In this document: positions 8,337 through 17,535 of the stretch, in pieces
Layout of the letters: every line of letters begins with the position of its first letter
Position numbering within the stretch: the first letter of the stretch is position 1
Origin: JBMNGO01 sp050949885
Lineage (GTDB): Bacteria; Bacillota; Syntrophomonadia; Syntrophomonadales; Syntrophomonadaceae
Reading direction: 5' to 3'
Length of the DNA stretch: 64,000 nt
Assembly (NCBI GenBank): GCA_050949885.1
Contig: JBMNGO010000002.1
Coordinates: 124,001 to 188,000, forward strand
The notes under the pieces: generated by a model
What the model was told of the DNA's origin: nothing
The model's database searches: none
Seen by the model: the letters and a program-made list of their open reading frames with translations, nothing else
Made by a program: the position numbers and the translations under genes

Positions 8337-8918
8337 CTAGGTTATGCCGTGCAACACAATATCTGTAACCTTTCTGGCCAGATCTGCGGGATCTACATCC
8401 CATTCTTCCAGGGTGATGGGTGCCCAAAGGGAACCCAGGATTCCCATGATGGCCAGGGTTGCCAGGGTTGGGTCGATATTTCTGAATTCGCCCCTTTCTA
8501 TCCCTTCAACAATCAGTTTTTTTAGCCTCTTTTCCTTATCGCGATGAATGGCCTGGCCCCATTTTTTCAAATCCTCATCGAATATATCAATGTCCCAGAA
8601 CACTAACCGGGTTAACTCCTTCTGCTCCTGCAAAAACCTTATATGGCTTTCCATTATTATCTGAATTCGGTCAGCTACAGACAGGTGATCACGATTGACC
8701 CGCAAGCTTTCATAGTACATATTTATGGATTTTTCCAACATCTCCTGAAAAAGATGCAGCTTGCTGTCAAAATACTCGTAAATGGTGCCTTTCCCAATCT
8801 GTGCCGCCACTGCGATTTCTTCCATTTTGGTATTATGATAACCCTTTTTTGAAAAGACCCGCACCGCCGCTTCGATTATTTGATTATATTTGGCACTTTT
8901 CTTTTTGCTTGTTTTCAT
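8337..8918 (-). CDS. TetR-family transcriptional regulator of the RND operon
   Basis: The 193-residue protein has an N-terminal TetR DNA-binding domain (about 10-57) with the HTH MEEIAVAAQIGKGTIYEYF. A helical ligand-binding C-terminal domain follows. It is the last gene of the adaptor–pump–regulator run, 50 nt after the pump, so it is probably co-transcribed and autoregulatory. Its likely targets are the near-identical palindromes at 13259-13270 and 17462-17473 (inference). The ribosome-binding site is only purine-rich (GAGAAAGAAAA). Confidence 0.92.
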   Translation of the reverse strand: MKTSKKKSAKYNQIIEAAVRVFSKKGYHNTKMEEIAVAAQIGKGTIYEYFDSKLHLFQEMLEKSINMYYESLRVNRDHLSVADRIQIIMESHIRFLQEQKELTRLVFWDIDIFDEDLKKWGQAIHRDKEKRLKKLIVEGIERGEFRNIDPTLATLAIMGILGSLWAPITLEEWDVDPADLARKVTDIVLHGIT

Positions 8919-8968
8919 TTTTCTTTCTCTAATTCCTCGTCTTAATATTCTTTTATCCCATAGGGCTG

Positions 8969-11900
8969 TTATATCGGCCTTCCCTGGCTATCCAGCATTT
9001 TATCCGGGGAGATTCTTTTTTGCAGCTTCTGGCCCCAATCATCAAAAATGGAATATACCACCGGGACCAGTACCAGGGTTATCAAAGTGGAAACCAATAA
9101 GCCGCCAATAATTACCGTAGCCAGAGGCGCCTGGGCTTCAGCGCCTTCGCCTATGCCAAGGGAAAGTGGAAACATAGCCAGTATAGTACTGAAAGCGGTC
9201 ATAAGTATGGGCCGTAACCTGACCCGGCCGGTTTCAATTATGGCCGCATCCCTTTCCATACCACGCTCCCGCAGCTGTTTTAAATAATCCACAAAAACAA
9301 TGGCATTGGAAACAACGATACCTACCAGCATTATCAATCCGATAAAAGCAGGTACGTTAAAGGTGCGGCCGGTTATGAACAACCCCAAAATAACGCCTAT
9401 TATGGCGGTGGGGACCGAGAACATAATTACAAAGGGGTTAAAGAAGGATTCATACTGAATGGCCATTACCGCATAGACCAGAATAATGGCCAGGAGCAGG
9501 GCTATGGCCAGGCTGCTGAAAGCTTCCACCATTTCCTGGTTGGCTCCGCCGTATTCCACTGTATAACCGGCAGGCAGGCTTATGTCGCTCACCCCGGCTT
9601 TTATATCATCCATAACACTCTTCAAGTCACGATTCAAAAGATCAGCATTTATTTCCGCGATACGCACCTGATCGGTCCTGTTTATAGTAACCGGCCCCTG
9701 GGCCATTTCAAAAGTAGCTACCTGGGATAGCCGGACCAAATGCCCGGTGGGGCTGAAAATGGTCAGATTGCTCAAATGGCTTAGATCATTAGTACTTTGT
9801 TGTTGATAACGCACCCGCACGTCAATTTCTTCACCTTCCACCCGGTAGCGGGTGGCAACTGTTCCCTGCATGGCGTTTCTAACCTCACTGGCAATCTGTA
9901 CCGGAGTAAGGCCATAGGCGGCTGCCCGGTTACGGTCGACTTTTATCTGAAATTCCGGGCTGCCATCGGTTAGGGAGTTGCTGACCTCGCGAGTTCCCGG
10001 CACATTCCGAACAACTTCCGCCACCTCGGATGATATTTCTTTTAGAACCTTAAGGTCATCTCCTCGCACCTGAACATTGATGGCGCCCCCTGAGCCCATC
10101 ATACTGGCCATATCCATTACTCCCACTTCAAACTTGGCCCCGGCAATGTCGCTGATGCTCTGCCGTATTTCCTCGGCAACATCTCCAACGCTCTTATCCC
10201 GCTCAGTTTTGGGACACAGTTTGACATACAGGGTAGCCTTGTCCTGCCCCCCGGACATCATCATTATCGTGCCTCCGATGCTGGTAAAAACAGTCTCCAC
10301 CTCAGGTATTTCTCTCAGTTTCTCTTCCACCTGGGCAGTAATATAATCGGTCTCTTCCAATAGGTTTCCTTTGTCAGTTTCAATATTAATGGATATTTCC
10401 CCCGAATCCATGGCAGGCAGAAACTCGGCCCCGATAAAGGGTATCCCCGCCAAAGAAGCGATCATCAACACGGTAACTATCACTACCACCCGCCGCCGCT
10501 GCTTAAGAGCCTTTTCCAGCAGGACCTTGTAACGTTCTCCCAGGGTATCAATCCAGTTGCCAAACTTGTTGGCGGTTCTATAGATAAAACCGGTTTTTTG
10601 ATCCTTTTTGTGCATGGATTTATCTGTTAACATCCGGGATGACATTAAGGGTACGATAGTTAACGCTACCAACAAGGATGAGAAGATAGCAAAAGAAATA
10701 GTCATGGCTAACGGCTTAAATAGTATGGCTGCCAGACCTTCCACAAAAACCATGGGGATAAATACCGCTATAATAGTTAGGGTTGCTGCCACAACAGCAT
10801 TTCCCACCTCCGAGGCTCCTGCAATGGCTGCCTCTTTGGGCGGCAATCCCAGGCTACGGTGCCGGTAAATATTTTCAAAAACAACAATGGAGTCATCCAC
10901 TATCCTGCCTATGCCCAGAGCCAAACCGCCCAGAGTGAGCAGGTTAACCGTATAATTGGTAAAGTACATGATTATAAATGTGGCCACAACGGAAAGAGGA
11001 ATGGCCGTAAAAATAATGACGGTACTGCGGCCATTGCGCAGAAACAGGAACAAGACCAGCATGGCCAGAATGGCGCCTTCGTACATCATTTTCTTGGTAC
11101 TGTCTATAGTCTCTTTTATATATAGTGATTGATCAAAGACATATTCAACTTCAAAATCAATCCCCAGTTCCTGGGATATCTTTTCCATCTCCTGGCGCAC
11201 TGCGTCACAGGCATTTATGGTATTGGCATCTGTTTGCTTCAGACAGTGAATACCTACTGCGGAGATGCCATTCATTTTAGTTATTTGATTTACATCCTTG
11301 TAGCCATCAGTAATTTCAGCAATATCCCGCAGAAAAATAGTATTCCCCGTGGGTGATAAAATGGCTACATTGCGGATATCATCAATTTTTTCAAATTGTT
11401 GCAGATTCCGGACAAAATACTTTCTTCCTCCATGTTCAACAGTTCCTGCTGAGGTGTTGAAGTTTTCCATCTGCAAAACCTGATTGACCTGGGAAAGGCT
11501 TAAGCCATAGTTCTCCAGCTTAACCGGGTCAACTTCTACCCGGACTTCCCTCTGGAGCCCCCCGGTAATTTCCACCGAAGCAATTTCAGGAATCCTGGAC
11601 AGGCGGGGTTCAATAACTTCCTCGGCAATGGACTGGAGCTGGGCCAGGTCCTTGCCGCCGATTCCCATCTGCAGAATAGGCATCATGGTGGGGTCCATTT
11701 TAAAAACCGTGGGTTTTTCCACCCCATCAGGCAAATAACTCTCCACCATCCCCACCTTTTCCCGGATATCCAGGGCAGCATTATCTATATCAGTTCCCCA
11801 TTTAAAACTGACAATTACAACTGATTGGCCGGAGCTGGAGAAAGACTGGAGTGTTTCCAAATTCCCCAGGGTGGTAAGGACTCCCTCCAAAGGCTCCGTA

Positions 11901-12091
11901 ACCTGGGATTCCACTTCTTCCGGCCCAGCTCCCTGATAGCTGGTAATGACGGCTGCCACAGGAAATTTCATTTCCGGGTACAAGTCTACAGCCAGCCTGG
12001 AGAAGGTAAAAAAGCCCATAATAAGTACTACACTGACCAGTATGATAATAGTAACCGGCCTTTTAACCGAAAACTCGATAAGACCTCGCAT
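8969..12091 (-). CDS. RND-family efflux pump (AcrB/MdtB-like)
   Basis: This 1040-residue inner-membrane proton antiporter has the standard RND plan. TM1 is at residues 11-31, followed by the first large extracytoplasmic porter/docking loop, TM2-6 with the LLTLGGLALGIGRIVDDSIV proton-relay region, a second large loop, and TM8-12. Two acidic residues occur in 'IGRIVDDSIV', as in proton-translocating members. The 6-7 linker and C-terminal tail are short. Its stop-start junction with the adaptor gene overlaps (TAATG). The substrate cannot be read from sequence. An RND pump with a TolC-like gene is notable in a Firmicute. Confidence 0.95.
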   Translation of the reverse strand: MRGLIEFSVKRPVTIIILVSVVLIMGFFTFSRLAVDLYPEMKFPVAAVITSYQGAGPEEVESQVTEPLEGVLTTLGNLETLQSFSSSGQSVVIVSFKWGTDIDNAALDIREKVGMVESYLPDGVEKPTVFKMDPTMMPILQMGIGGKDLAQLQSIAEEVIEPRLSRIPEIASVEITGGLQREVRVEVDPVKLENYGLSLSQVNQVLQMENFNTSAGTVEHGGRKYFVRNLQQFEKIDDIRNVAILSPTGNTIFLRDIAEITDGYKDVNQITKMNGISAVGIHCLKQTDANTINACDAVRQEMEKISQELGIDFEVEYVFDQSLYIKETIDSTKKMMYEGAILAMLVLFLFLRNGRSTVIIFTAIPLSVVATFIIMYFTNYTVNLLTLGGLALGIGRIVDDSIVVFENIYRHRSLGLPPKEAAIAGASEVGNAVVAATLTIIAVFIPMVFVEGLAAILFKPLAMTISFAIFSSLLVALTIVPLMSSRMLTDKSMHKKDQKTGFIYRTANKFGNWIDTLGERYKVLLEKALKQRRRVVVIVTVLMIASLAGIPFIGAEFLPAMDSGEISINIETDKGNLLEETDYITAQVEEKLREIPEVETVFTSIGGTIMMMSGGQDKATLYVKLCPKTERDKSVGDVAEEIRQSISDIAGAKFEVGVMDMASMMGSGGAINVQVRGDDLKVLKEISSEVAEVVRNVPGTREVSNSLTDGSPEFQIKVDRNRAAAYGLTPVQIASEVRNAMQGTVATRYRVEGEEIDVRVRYQQQSTNDLSHLSNLTIFSPTGHLVRLSQVATFEMAQGPVTINRTDQVRIAEINADLLNRDLKSVMDDIKAGVSDISLPAGYTVEYGGANQEMVEAFSSLAIALLLAIILVYAVMAIQYESFFNPFVIMFSVPTAIIGVILGLFITGRTFNVPAFIGLIMLVGIVVSNAIVFVDYLKQLRERGMERDAAIIETGRVRLRPILMTAFSTILAMFPLSLGIGEGAEAQAPLATVIIGGLLVSTLITLVLVPVVYSIFDDWGQKLQKRISPDKMLDSQGRPI

Positions 12092-13224
12092 TATTTTTCA
12101 CCCCCGGCAACGACCCTCACCAGGGTGCCCTCGTTAACCAGGGTATTCCCCCGGGTGATAATAGTCTCTCCTTCTGTAATCCCGGTAACAATTTCTACAT
12201 TGTGGGTGTTTTGTATACCTATTTCCACTTCTTTCTCCCGGGCGCGGCTTTCTTCATCAACTGCATAAACAACCGTTCGGCCCCCTTTGGGGACAATAGC
12301 ATTACTAGGTACACATAGGACGTTTTCTTTTCTTGCGGTATCTATTACTACCTCGGCGAACATACCCGACTTGATCGAATTATCCGTATTATCCAAACCT
12401 ACTTTAACCGAGTAGTTCTTGCTGACAGGATCAGCTACAGCAGCCACACTCTCTATGATCCCTGTAAAGGGCGCACTGCCCACTGCCCTCAGGTAAACCC
12501 GGGCGGAGCTTCCCGACTGGACAAAAGGAATATCCGACTCGCTGATCAACAATTCTATTTCCAGGCGGGATGTGTCACTTATAATAGCTGCATAAGATGC
12601 AGGATTGGTGGTATCACCCAATGAAAGGTTTATACTGCCCACAATCCCGGTGATGGGTGAGGTAATGGTACAGTGATTAAGCTGGTTTTGGGCACTTTGC
12701 AGAGCGGCTCGGGCCTGCTCCACACCGGCTTCTACACTTCCACTGGTTAATGCCTCATATTGGCTCTGGGCAGCCTCCAATTGCTGGTCTGACACAGCAC
12801 CGGCCTGATGCAATTCTTTCATTCTTTCATAATTTAAACGGGCTGCTTCAGCCTGAATGTCATTGGCCTTTTTGCCGGCTTCAGCCATGGCCAAAGCAGC
12901 TTCAGCCTGCTTTACGGCGGCTTGATAATCAGTAGAGTCCAGAGTTATCAAAGTCTGCCCGGCACTGACCCGGTCACCCGGATGAACATGAATACCAGTC
13001 ACCCTGGCTGATGCCTTGGGCATTATGTATACCTCATTTTTCCCCCGCACCATTCCTGAGAAGCTAACCTCCTTGGCAATATCCTGCTTGGTGGCTTTGG
13101 CTACATTAACAGTAATTTGTGTTTCCTGTACGGTTTCTTCCGTAGGGCTGCAACCACTTAAAGCAAAACTGGCGGCCAGCAGGGCAGTTATTCCCAGACA
13201 GGAAAGCATCTTTCTTAAATACAC
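12091..13224 (-). CDS. RND efflux periplasmic adaptor lipoprotein (HlyD/MFP family)
   Basis: The adaptor bridges the pump to an exit duct. The product has 377 residues with an N-terminal lipoprotein signal, lipobox ALSGC and Cys25. A barrel-sandwich hybrid domain, an alanine/glutamine-rich helical hairpin (about 95-165), and beta-barrel and membrane-proximal domains follow. GTG 13224 has GGGAGG 7 nt upstream and puts the signal peptide at the very N-terminus; a longer frame from 13281 would overlap the promoter. It is the first gene of the efflux operon and its stop overlaps the pump start. Confidence 0.94.
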   Translation of the reverse strand: MYLRKMLSCLGITALLAASFALSGCSPTEETVQETQITVNVAKATKQDIAKEVSFSGMVRGKNEVYIMPKASARVTGIHVHPGDRVSAGQTLITLDSTDYQAAVKQAEAALAMAEAGKKANDIQAEAARLNYERMKELHQAGAVSDQQLEAAQSQYEALTSGSVEAGVEQARAALQSAQNQLNHCTITSPITGIVGSINLSLGDTTNPASYAAIISDTSRLEIELLISESDIPFVQSGSSARVYLRAVGSAPFTGIIESVAAVADPVSKNYSVKVGLDNTDNSIKSGMFAEVVIDTARKENVLCVPSNAIVPKGGRTVVYAVDEESRAREKEVEIGIQNTHNVEIVTGITEGETIITRGNTLVNEGTLVRVVAGGEK

Positions 13225-13258
13225 GTCGGTCCCTCCCAATATTTTTAACGAATTTTCC

Positions 13259-13270
13259 GACCCGTGGGTC
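13259..13270. promoter_or_regulatory. Candidate TetR operator in the RND promoter
   Basis: The 12-bp palindrome GACCCGTGGGTC (5-bp arms) begins about 14 nt downstream of the -10 box, overlapping the early transcribed region. With flanks it reads CCGACCCGTGGGTCA. The TolC-like gene's promoter holds CCGACCGGCGGGTCA, two differences in 15. Binding by the TetR protein of this operon is inferred. Confidence 0.55.
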
Positions 13271-13283
13271 AGGCCATACAAGA

Positions 13284-13312
13284 ATTATACTTCCACCCAA
13301 AATTACGGTCAA
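13284..13312 (-). promoter_or_regulatory. Strong sigma-A promoter of the RND operon
   Basis: On the minus strand TTGACC (13307-13312) is followed after 17 nt by a perfect TATAAT (13284-13289), about 60 nt before the adaptor start codon. Confidence 0.85.
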
Positions 13313-13374
13313 TAAAAAGGTATTATTACTATAAAGAAAATTTTTTCTACCCTCCCATTTACGCAAAATGAAAA

Positions 13375-13394
13375 CGGCCTGAAAAGACAGACCG
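13375..13394 (-). terminator. Probable terminator after the S41 protease gene
   Basis: A 7-bp stem (CGGTCTG / CAGGCCG on the minus strand, one G-U pair) with a 6-nt loop is followed by TTTTCATTTTG. It lies 46 nt after the protease stop and ahead of the RND promoter. Confidence 0.5.
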
Positions 13395-13439
13395 GGTTAA
13401 TCTTATTAAGTTTTGCTCACCATATCAGCAGATGCTGGG

Positions 13440-14549
13440 TTACAGACTACTGTCCCTGCCGGCACGGGTCAGGAACAGCCAGGCCGTTTCTAAGGCATCT
13501 GCGGATCCCACCTCTATATCGGGGGCTATTCCAACACCATCTATACTATGCCCCAGAGGGGAATAAAACTGTGCTATGGTTAATTTCAGGACATCACCAT
13601 TGGAAAGGGTGAAAAACCGCTGGGCACTACCCTTCCCATAGGTGTTTTCCCCCACCAGCAAGGCCCGGTCATAATCCTTTAAAGCAGCAGCCAGTATTTC
13701 TGCCGCACTGGCAGTATCAGCATCAACCAATAGGATCACCGGCTCACAAATCTGGCTTTCCTGCATCCAGGCTTCCAGTATAGTATCCTTGTCATTTTCC
13801 TCCAGAGTGGTTACCGCTATTTCCGGCAGAAAGAATCCCGCCACTTCCAGAGCAGATAACACAAATCCTCCAGGATTATCCCGCAGGTCAATAATCCACC
13901 CTTTTACCTCTTGCTGCTTCATAATGGCCCTAATACAATTATCCATCTCTTCCGCGGTATTTGTGTCAAAACTGAACATCTGAATAAATCCGATATTGTT
14001 GTTTAGCACCTGCCCTCTCACTGAAGGAAAATCTACTTCTTGGCGTTTGATTACCTTGCTAAGAATTTGCTTATCCCTTTGCACAGTAAGAACTACTCTT
14101 GTCCCCGCCGGGCCTAATAACATTTCCTGCGCTTCCTCCAGGCTCCTGCCCGCCAGGGAGCGGCCACCCACTTTAATAATGTGGTCCCCGGCCCTTAAAT
14201 CCGCCTCCTGAGCCGGTGAGTCCGGTAGTATCTCTACCACTCGCACGCCCTCTTCATCACCTACCCAGTAAATACCTATCCCCCCTATCCTCTGTTCCAG
14301 GTAATCCATCAATTCCTGAAATTCTTCCTCAGTCAGGTATTCGCTGTAAGGGTCTTTTAGTTCCTTAATGATTTCCTGGGGCAAAGAAGTCTTATATACT
14401 GACTCGGGGATCACCCCATGATAGTTTTCCTCTACTATTGAGAGGATTTCGTCATGAAGGGCAGAACCAGCTAACACCGGGTAGGCAGGGATAATGGTTA
14501 ATAATAACAGGCCCAAGATGAAAACCAATACTTTTTTTGCTTTTTTCAC
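13440..14549 (-). CDS. S41 family carboxy-terminal processing protease
   Basis: This 369-residue serine protease is exported by an N-terminal signal or anchor (about 5-27). A PDZ domain (about 85-160, GIGIYW ... AGDHIIKVGG) precedes the protease domain. The catalytic Ser281 in TASAAE and general-base Lys306 in GENTYGKGSAQ are both present, so it should be active. The family trims C-termini of extracytoplasmic or membrane proteins. The start is GTG 14549 with GGAG 8 nt upstream. Its place among surface-protein genes suggests processing of envelope proteins (inference). Confidence 0.93.
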   Translation of the reverse strand: MKKAKKVLVFILGLLLLTIIPAYPVLAGSALHDEILSIVEENYHGVIPESVYKTSLPQEIIKELKDPYSEYLTEEEFQELMDYLEQRIGGIGIYWVGDEEGVRVVEILPDSPAQEADLRAGDHIIKVGGRSLAGRSLEEAQEMLLGPAGTRVVLTVQRDKQILSKVIKRQEVDFPSVRGQVLNNNIGFIQMFSFDTNTAEEMDNCIRAIMKQQEVKGWIIDLRDNPGGFVLSALEVAGFFLPEIAVTTLEENDKDTILEAWMQESQICEPVILLVDADTASAAEILAAALKDYDRALLVGENTYGKGSAQRFFTLSNGDVLKLTIAQFYSPLGHSIDGVGIAPDIEVGSADALETAWLFLTRAGRDSSL

Positions 14550-14699
14550 ATTAAATTCTCCATTTTTCCTCTTTGATTAAACTTTTTTATGCTTTAGTTT
14601 TAAACTGTAAATCTACTCTCCATAATTAATTATGCCTGTTTAATATAAAACTATCACTATTTTTAACCAAATTTTTCTGGTCAATTGCCAGGGTGCAAA

Positions 14700-14815
14700 C
14701 GGGGAGGGTTCTTGACTGGCATTTCCGCGAAAAAGACTTATAGGGAGAGACCACTAGCACATAACTATCAAAATTTAACAAATGGTGGGCAAAGGCAAGT
14801 CAAGAACCCTCCCGG
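14700..14815. repeat. REP-like imperfect palindrome B
   Basis: Left arm 14700-14724 (CGGGGAGGGTTCTTGACTGG then CATTT) is matched, in inverse, by 14791-14815 with about three mismatches over 25 nt. The arms enclose some 65 nt. It shares GGTTCTTGACT with palindrome A. It occupies much of the 389-nt gap between the divergent protease and stalk-protein genes (14550-14938); I see no convincing promoter in the rest of that gap. Confidence 0.7.
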
Positions 14816-14938
14816 CTGCATGAGAGGACTGGAAAGACAAGCCAAACCTATGATAACATAAATGGAAACAACCCGATGATTTTTGTAATACTTTCCTCGG
14901 GTTAGCAAATCTTTTCCCGTAAAAAGGAGATGAAAACC

Positions 14939-16207
14939 ATGCGGAAAACCCTGTTTAAGAAAGCTATAGCCATTTTGGTAACTGGTTTAATGGCTGTATT
15001 TGCGTGGCCGTTGGTGGCACTGGGTGAAAGTGGTTATAATGCGCTGACTGTGCCTGATGTGCGCAACAATTCCTGGGCCAGGATGGGAACCGTTGTAGCT
15101 GAGGCTGAACCTGGCGCCCTGTCCAATGGAGAGCTTTTAATTATGCGCCTTTCCAGCCAATGCAAGTTTTATGAATCAAGCCCTGCCATTACCGGTCCAG
15201 TTGTGAGCGATACCGGGTCCGGCCAAGAAATTACCTACACTGTCAGAGGAGATGAAAAGGGGCAGCTGCGTATAGTAATTCCCGAAACAGTACGGGGAGA
15301 GCCCAACGATTTATTTAATGCTGCCGGCCATGATCCCTTTCGTATTCATTCCGGACACCCTAACGAAATAGTATTGAACCTGCAGAATTATGCATCCACC
15401 TTCGGAGAAAACAGGATGCTGGTCTATATTGATGAGGCCTATGCCGTAGCTGACGAATACGGGGCAGTAAGGCTTACTTTTGAAACCATGTCCGGCTCCG
15501 GATGGCCTGCAGGTGATCTTTCGGTAGGAGGATATGATTTTGTATTACCTTATGCTCCCACAGATTTAGAGGCTAGAGTGTCAGACTCAGAGGTTGAGCT
15601 GGCCTGGAAAGACAATTCTCCCAATGAGGATGGCTTTATAGTCTCAATGAGAAAGGGAACCGGCTCTTATAAAGAAGTTGGCCGGGTGGAGGCTAATATA
15701 GAAAAATACACGGTAACCGACCTTAATCCTGATAATACGTATTCATTCAAGGTAGAAGCCTTTAACAGCAATGGCCGATCGGTCCCTGCCAACCTATCCA
15801 ATATCCGTACACTTAAACCGAATGAACTGGTATTTCGAACTGACAGTACCACCTATTATGTAAACGGGAAAAAATATCAGATGGATACTGCCCCGGTAAT
15901 TCGCGAATCGCGAACCCTGCTGCCAATTCGCTATATTGCCGAAGCCCTTGGTGCCCAGGTGCAATGGAACGCTGCTAAGGAAGAAATATCCATTGTCCTG
16001 AACGAAACCGAAGTTTTGCTTTGGATTGGCCAACCCACAGCTCAGGTAGATGGGAAAAGTGTTCCGGTTGATCCCTACAACCCCCGGGTAGTACCGGAGA
16101 TAATGGAACCCGGCAGAACCATGGTACCGCTCCGTTTTGTCTCTGAGGCCCTAGGCTGCACAGTTGACTGGAACCCAGCTACCGGGGAGATAACAATAAA
16201 GTACTGA
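14939..16207 (+). CDS. Exported protein with fibronectin type III and stalk (copper amine oxidase-like N-terminal) domains
   Basis: The product has 422 residues. An N-terminal signal peptide (about 1-29) leads to a ~170-residue region of unknown fold. A fibronectin type III domain follows (about 202-292; APTDLEAR, VELAWKDNS, NTYSFKVEAFN). A C-terminal stalk domain (about 310-422) holds the duplicated motif RTLLPIRYIAEALG / RTMVPLRFVSEALG. The stalk domain is a wall-associated module, not an amine oxidase. ATG 14939 is used because AAGGAG is 9 nt upstream; ATG 14930 touches the Shine-Dalgarno. It is single, on the plus strand, and ends in a strong terminator. Confidence 0.9.
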   Translation: MRKTLFKKAIAILVTGLMAVFAWPLVALGESGYNALTVPDVRNNSWARMGTVVAEAEPGALSNGELLIMRLSSQCKFYESSPAITGPVVSDTGSGQEITYTVRGDEKGQLRIVIPETVRGEPNDLFNAAGHDPFRIHSGHPNEIVLNLQNYASTFGENRMLVYIDEAYAVADEYGAVRLTFETMSGSGWPAGDLSVGGYDFVLPYAPTDLEARVSDSEVELAWKDNSPNEDGFIVSMRKGTGSYKEVGRVEANIEKYTVTDLNPDNTYSFKVEAFNSNGRSVPANLSNIRTLKPNELVFRTDSTTYYVNGKKYQMDTAPVIRESRTLLPIRYIAEALGAQVQWNAAKEEISIVLNETEVLLWIGQPTAQVDGKSVPVDPYNPRVVPEIMEPGRTMVPLRFVSEALGCTVDWNPATGEITIKY

Positions 16208-16284
16208 TAATTAGCTAATCATTAGTTCTTTGGGAGACAGCGGAATCCTGGACAGTCATTGCGGCAAACTCCATTTTCACCAAA

Positions 16285-16320
16285 AAATACCCCGGTGTTA
16301 AGAAGGACACCGGGGTATTT
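16285..16320. terminator. Strong bidirectional terminator
   Basis: A perfect 14-bp stem (AAATACCCCGGTGT / ACACCGGGGTATTT) with an 8-nt loop has T-rich tracts on both sides. It lies between the convergent stalk-protein and TolC-like genes and can serve both. Confidence 0.92.
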
Positions 16321-16342
16321 TTATATTGCTGGGTAAATGATC

Positions 16343-17413
16343 CTAGATGGCCCAAGGTTTTTCAAAAATCATTTTCTGGTATTCATGCTGAAATACGATG
16401 GCATCAAGATCAGTCTTGGCTTTTTGCAGCTCCAGTTCAGCGGTTTGTACATCATAGGCGGTAGCCAGACCTACACTATTCATAAGTTTTTTCACTCTGA
16501 GGTTATCCTCAGCCAGCTTAACCGCTTCCTGCTGCAATATGTAGCTGTTTTCCAAACTGATAATACTATAATAAATATCTCTTACCGCCTGGCGAAACTG
16601 CTGCTTTACGTCAACAGCGCTCAGTTCGGCCTGTTCCACAGCAATCTCACTGGCCTTGTACGACTGATTGGAATTAAAGTCAAAGAGTGCCAACTGAAGT
16701 TTAGCCAGGTCAATATTCTGTTCCGCCAGCCATACGGAGGGGTTTCCTTCAACCGCCTGGCTAACAGCCCCTTCCAGGTCAGAAACATTAATTTCACTGT
16801 AGGCGGGCTTTTCGCTTAAAACCGGCCGGTCGGCTGCCCTCAGCCCCAAAAGCTTATTCAAAGCCTCATAGGCTGTGGCTAATTGCACTTCAGCAGATTG
16901 AACAGCCGTTTGCGCCGCCTGGTATTTGGTATCGGCAGCGTTTTTTTCTACTGCGCTGAGCATCCCCTGCTGGTGTTTAATAGTCGCATGTCTCCATTCG
17001 GTCTGGGCATGCCTCAAAGCATCCTTACAATAATTCAGGTTATTCATGGCCCTAAGAACCCCTAAATAAGCATTAACCGTAGCTACGGTGATCTTGTCCT
17101 CAGTGATATCCCGGTTTTTTCTAGTCATCAACCTGGAGAGGTCTGCCGTCACCAGGGCAGTATAGGCCTTGTCGGCCACAGGAGAACCCGATGCCTCGTT
17201 AGGGATAAATTTAACCGTATCTGCTATTGGTTGACGCTGGGCATCAACTTTTTCAATTTCCAGCTCGGCCTGCTTCAAGGTTTTACTATTCCCCAAAGCC
17301 ATATCAACAGCCTGTTCAATGGTCAGCCCTTCCGCCTCACCGGCCAGGGTTTGAGGTACACAACTGAAAAGAAACAACCAAGTCAGGAGACCAGCAATTA
17401 TCCTTCTACACAT
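16343..17413 (-). CDS. TolC-family outer-membrane-efflux-like protein
   Basis: The product has 357 residues with a signal peptide (about 1-25). Two long, Ala/Gln-rich helical repeats follow, in the TolC pattern. The second carries GLATAYDVQTAELELQKAK, a hallmark of the family. Typical TolC proteins have 430-490 residues, so the beta-barrel strands and loops look reduced. ATG 17413 is behind AAGGTGG. The gene has its own promoter carrying the palindrome also found at the RND promoter, so it probably supplies the exit component of that pump. Whether the cell has an outer membrane is unknown. Confidence 0.85.
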   Translation of the reverse strand: MCRRIIAGLLTWLFLFSCVPQTLAGEAEGLTIEQAVDMALGNSKTLKQAELEIEKVDAQRQPIADTVKFIPNEASGSPVADKAYTALVTADLSRLMTRKNRDITEDKITVATVNAYLGVLRAMNNLNYCKDALRHAQTEWRHATIKHQQGMLSAVEKNAADTKYQAAQTAVQSAEVQLATAYEALNKLLGLRAADRPVLSEKPAYSEINVSDLEGAVSQAVEGNPSVWLAEQNIDLAKLQLALFDFNSNQSYKASEIAVEQAELSAVDVKQQFRQAVRDIYYSIISLENSYILQQEAVKLAEDNLRVKKLMNSVGLATAYDVQTAELELQKAKTDLDAIVFQHEYQKMIFEKPWAI

Positions 17414-17446
17414 AGCATCCACCTTTGCCAATTTTATCGTACATTG

Positions 17447-17475
17447 ATTATATAACGAACCGACCGGCGGGTCAA
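17447..17475 (-). promoter_or_regulatory. Strong sigma-A promoter of the TolC-like gene
   Basis: On the minus strand TTGACC (17470-17475), a 17-nt spacer and a perfect TATAAT (17447-17452) lie about 35 nt before the start codon. The hexamers and spacing are identical to those of the RND operon promoter. Confidence 0.85.
17462..17473. promoter_or_regulatory. Candidate TetR operator in the TolC-like gene promoter
   Basis: GACCGGCGGGTC, an imperfect palindrome, overlaps the -35 box and the start of the spacer, so a bound repressor would block RNA polymerase. With flanks it matches the RND operator at 13 of 15 positions. Confidence 0.55.
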
Positions 17476-17489
17476 TCACCTGGGAAGAA

Positions 17490-17524
17490 AAGAGGCCGTC
17501 CCTCAAGGTAAGGAACAGCCTCTT
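17490..17524 (-). terminator. Terminator after the 731-aa stalk protein gene
   Basis: A perfect 7-bp outer stem (AAGAGGC / GCCTCTT) extends inward by six further pairs with wobbles. It is followed on the minus strand by TTCTTCC. It lies 12 nt after the stop at 17536 and directly upstream of the TolC-like promoter. Confidence 0.75.
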
Positions 17525-17535
17525 TGATGGTTAGA

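Noticed and set aside
13106..13366. 86-residue minus-strand frame across the RND promoter
   Set aside because: It runs through the -35/-10 elements and the adaptor signal sequence in another frame, so it is not a gene.
15860..16200. Copper amine oxidase activity of the stalk-domain proteins
   Set aside because: Only the short N-terminal-type domain is present. The catalytic domain and topaquinone tyrosine are absent in all three proteins.
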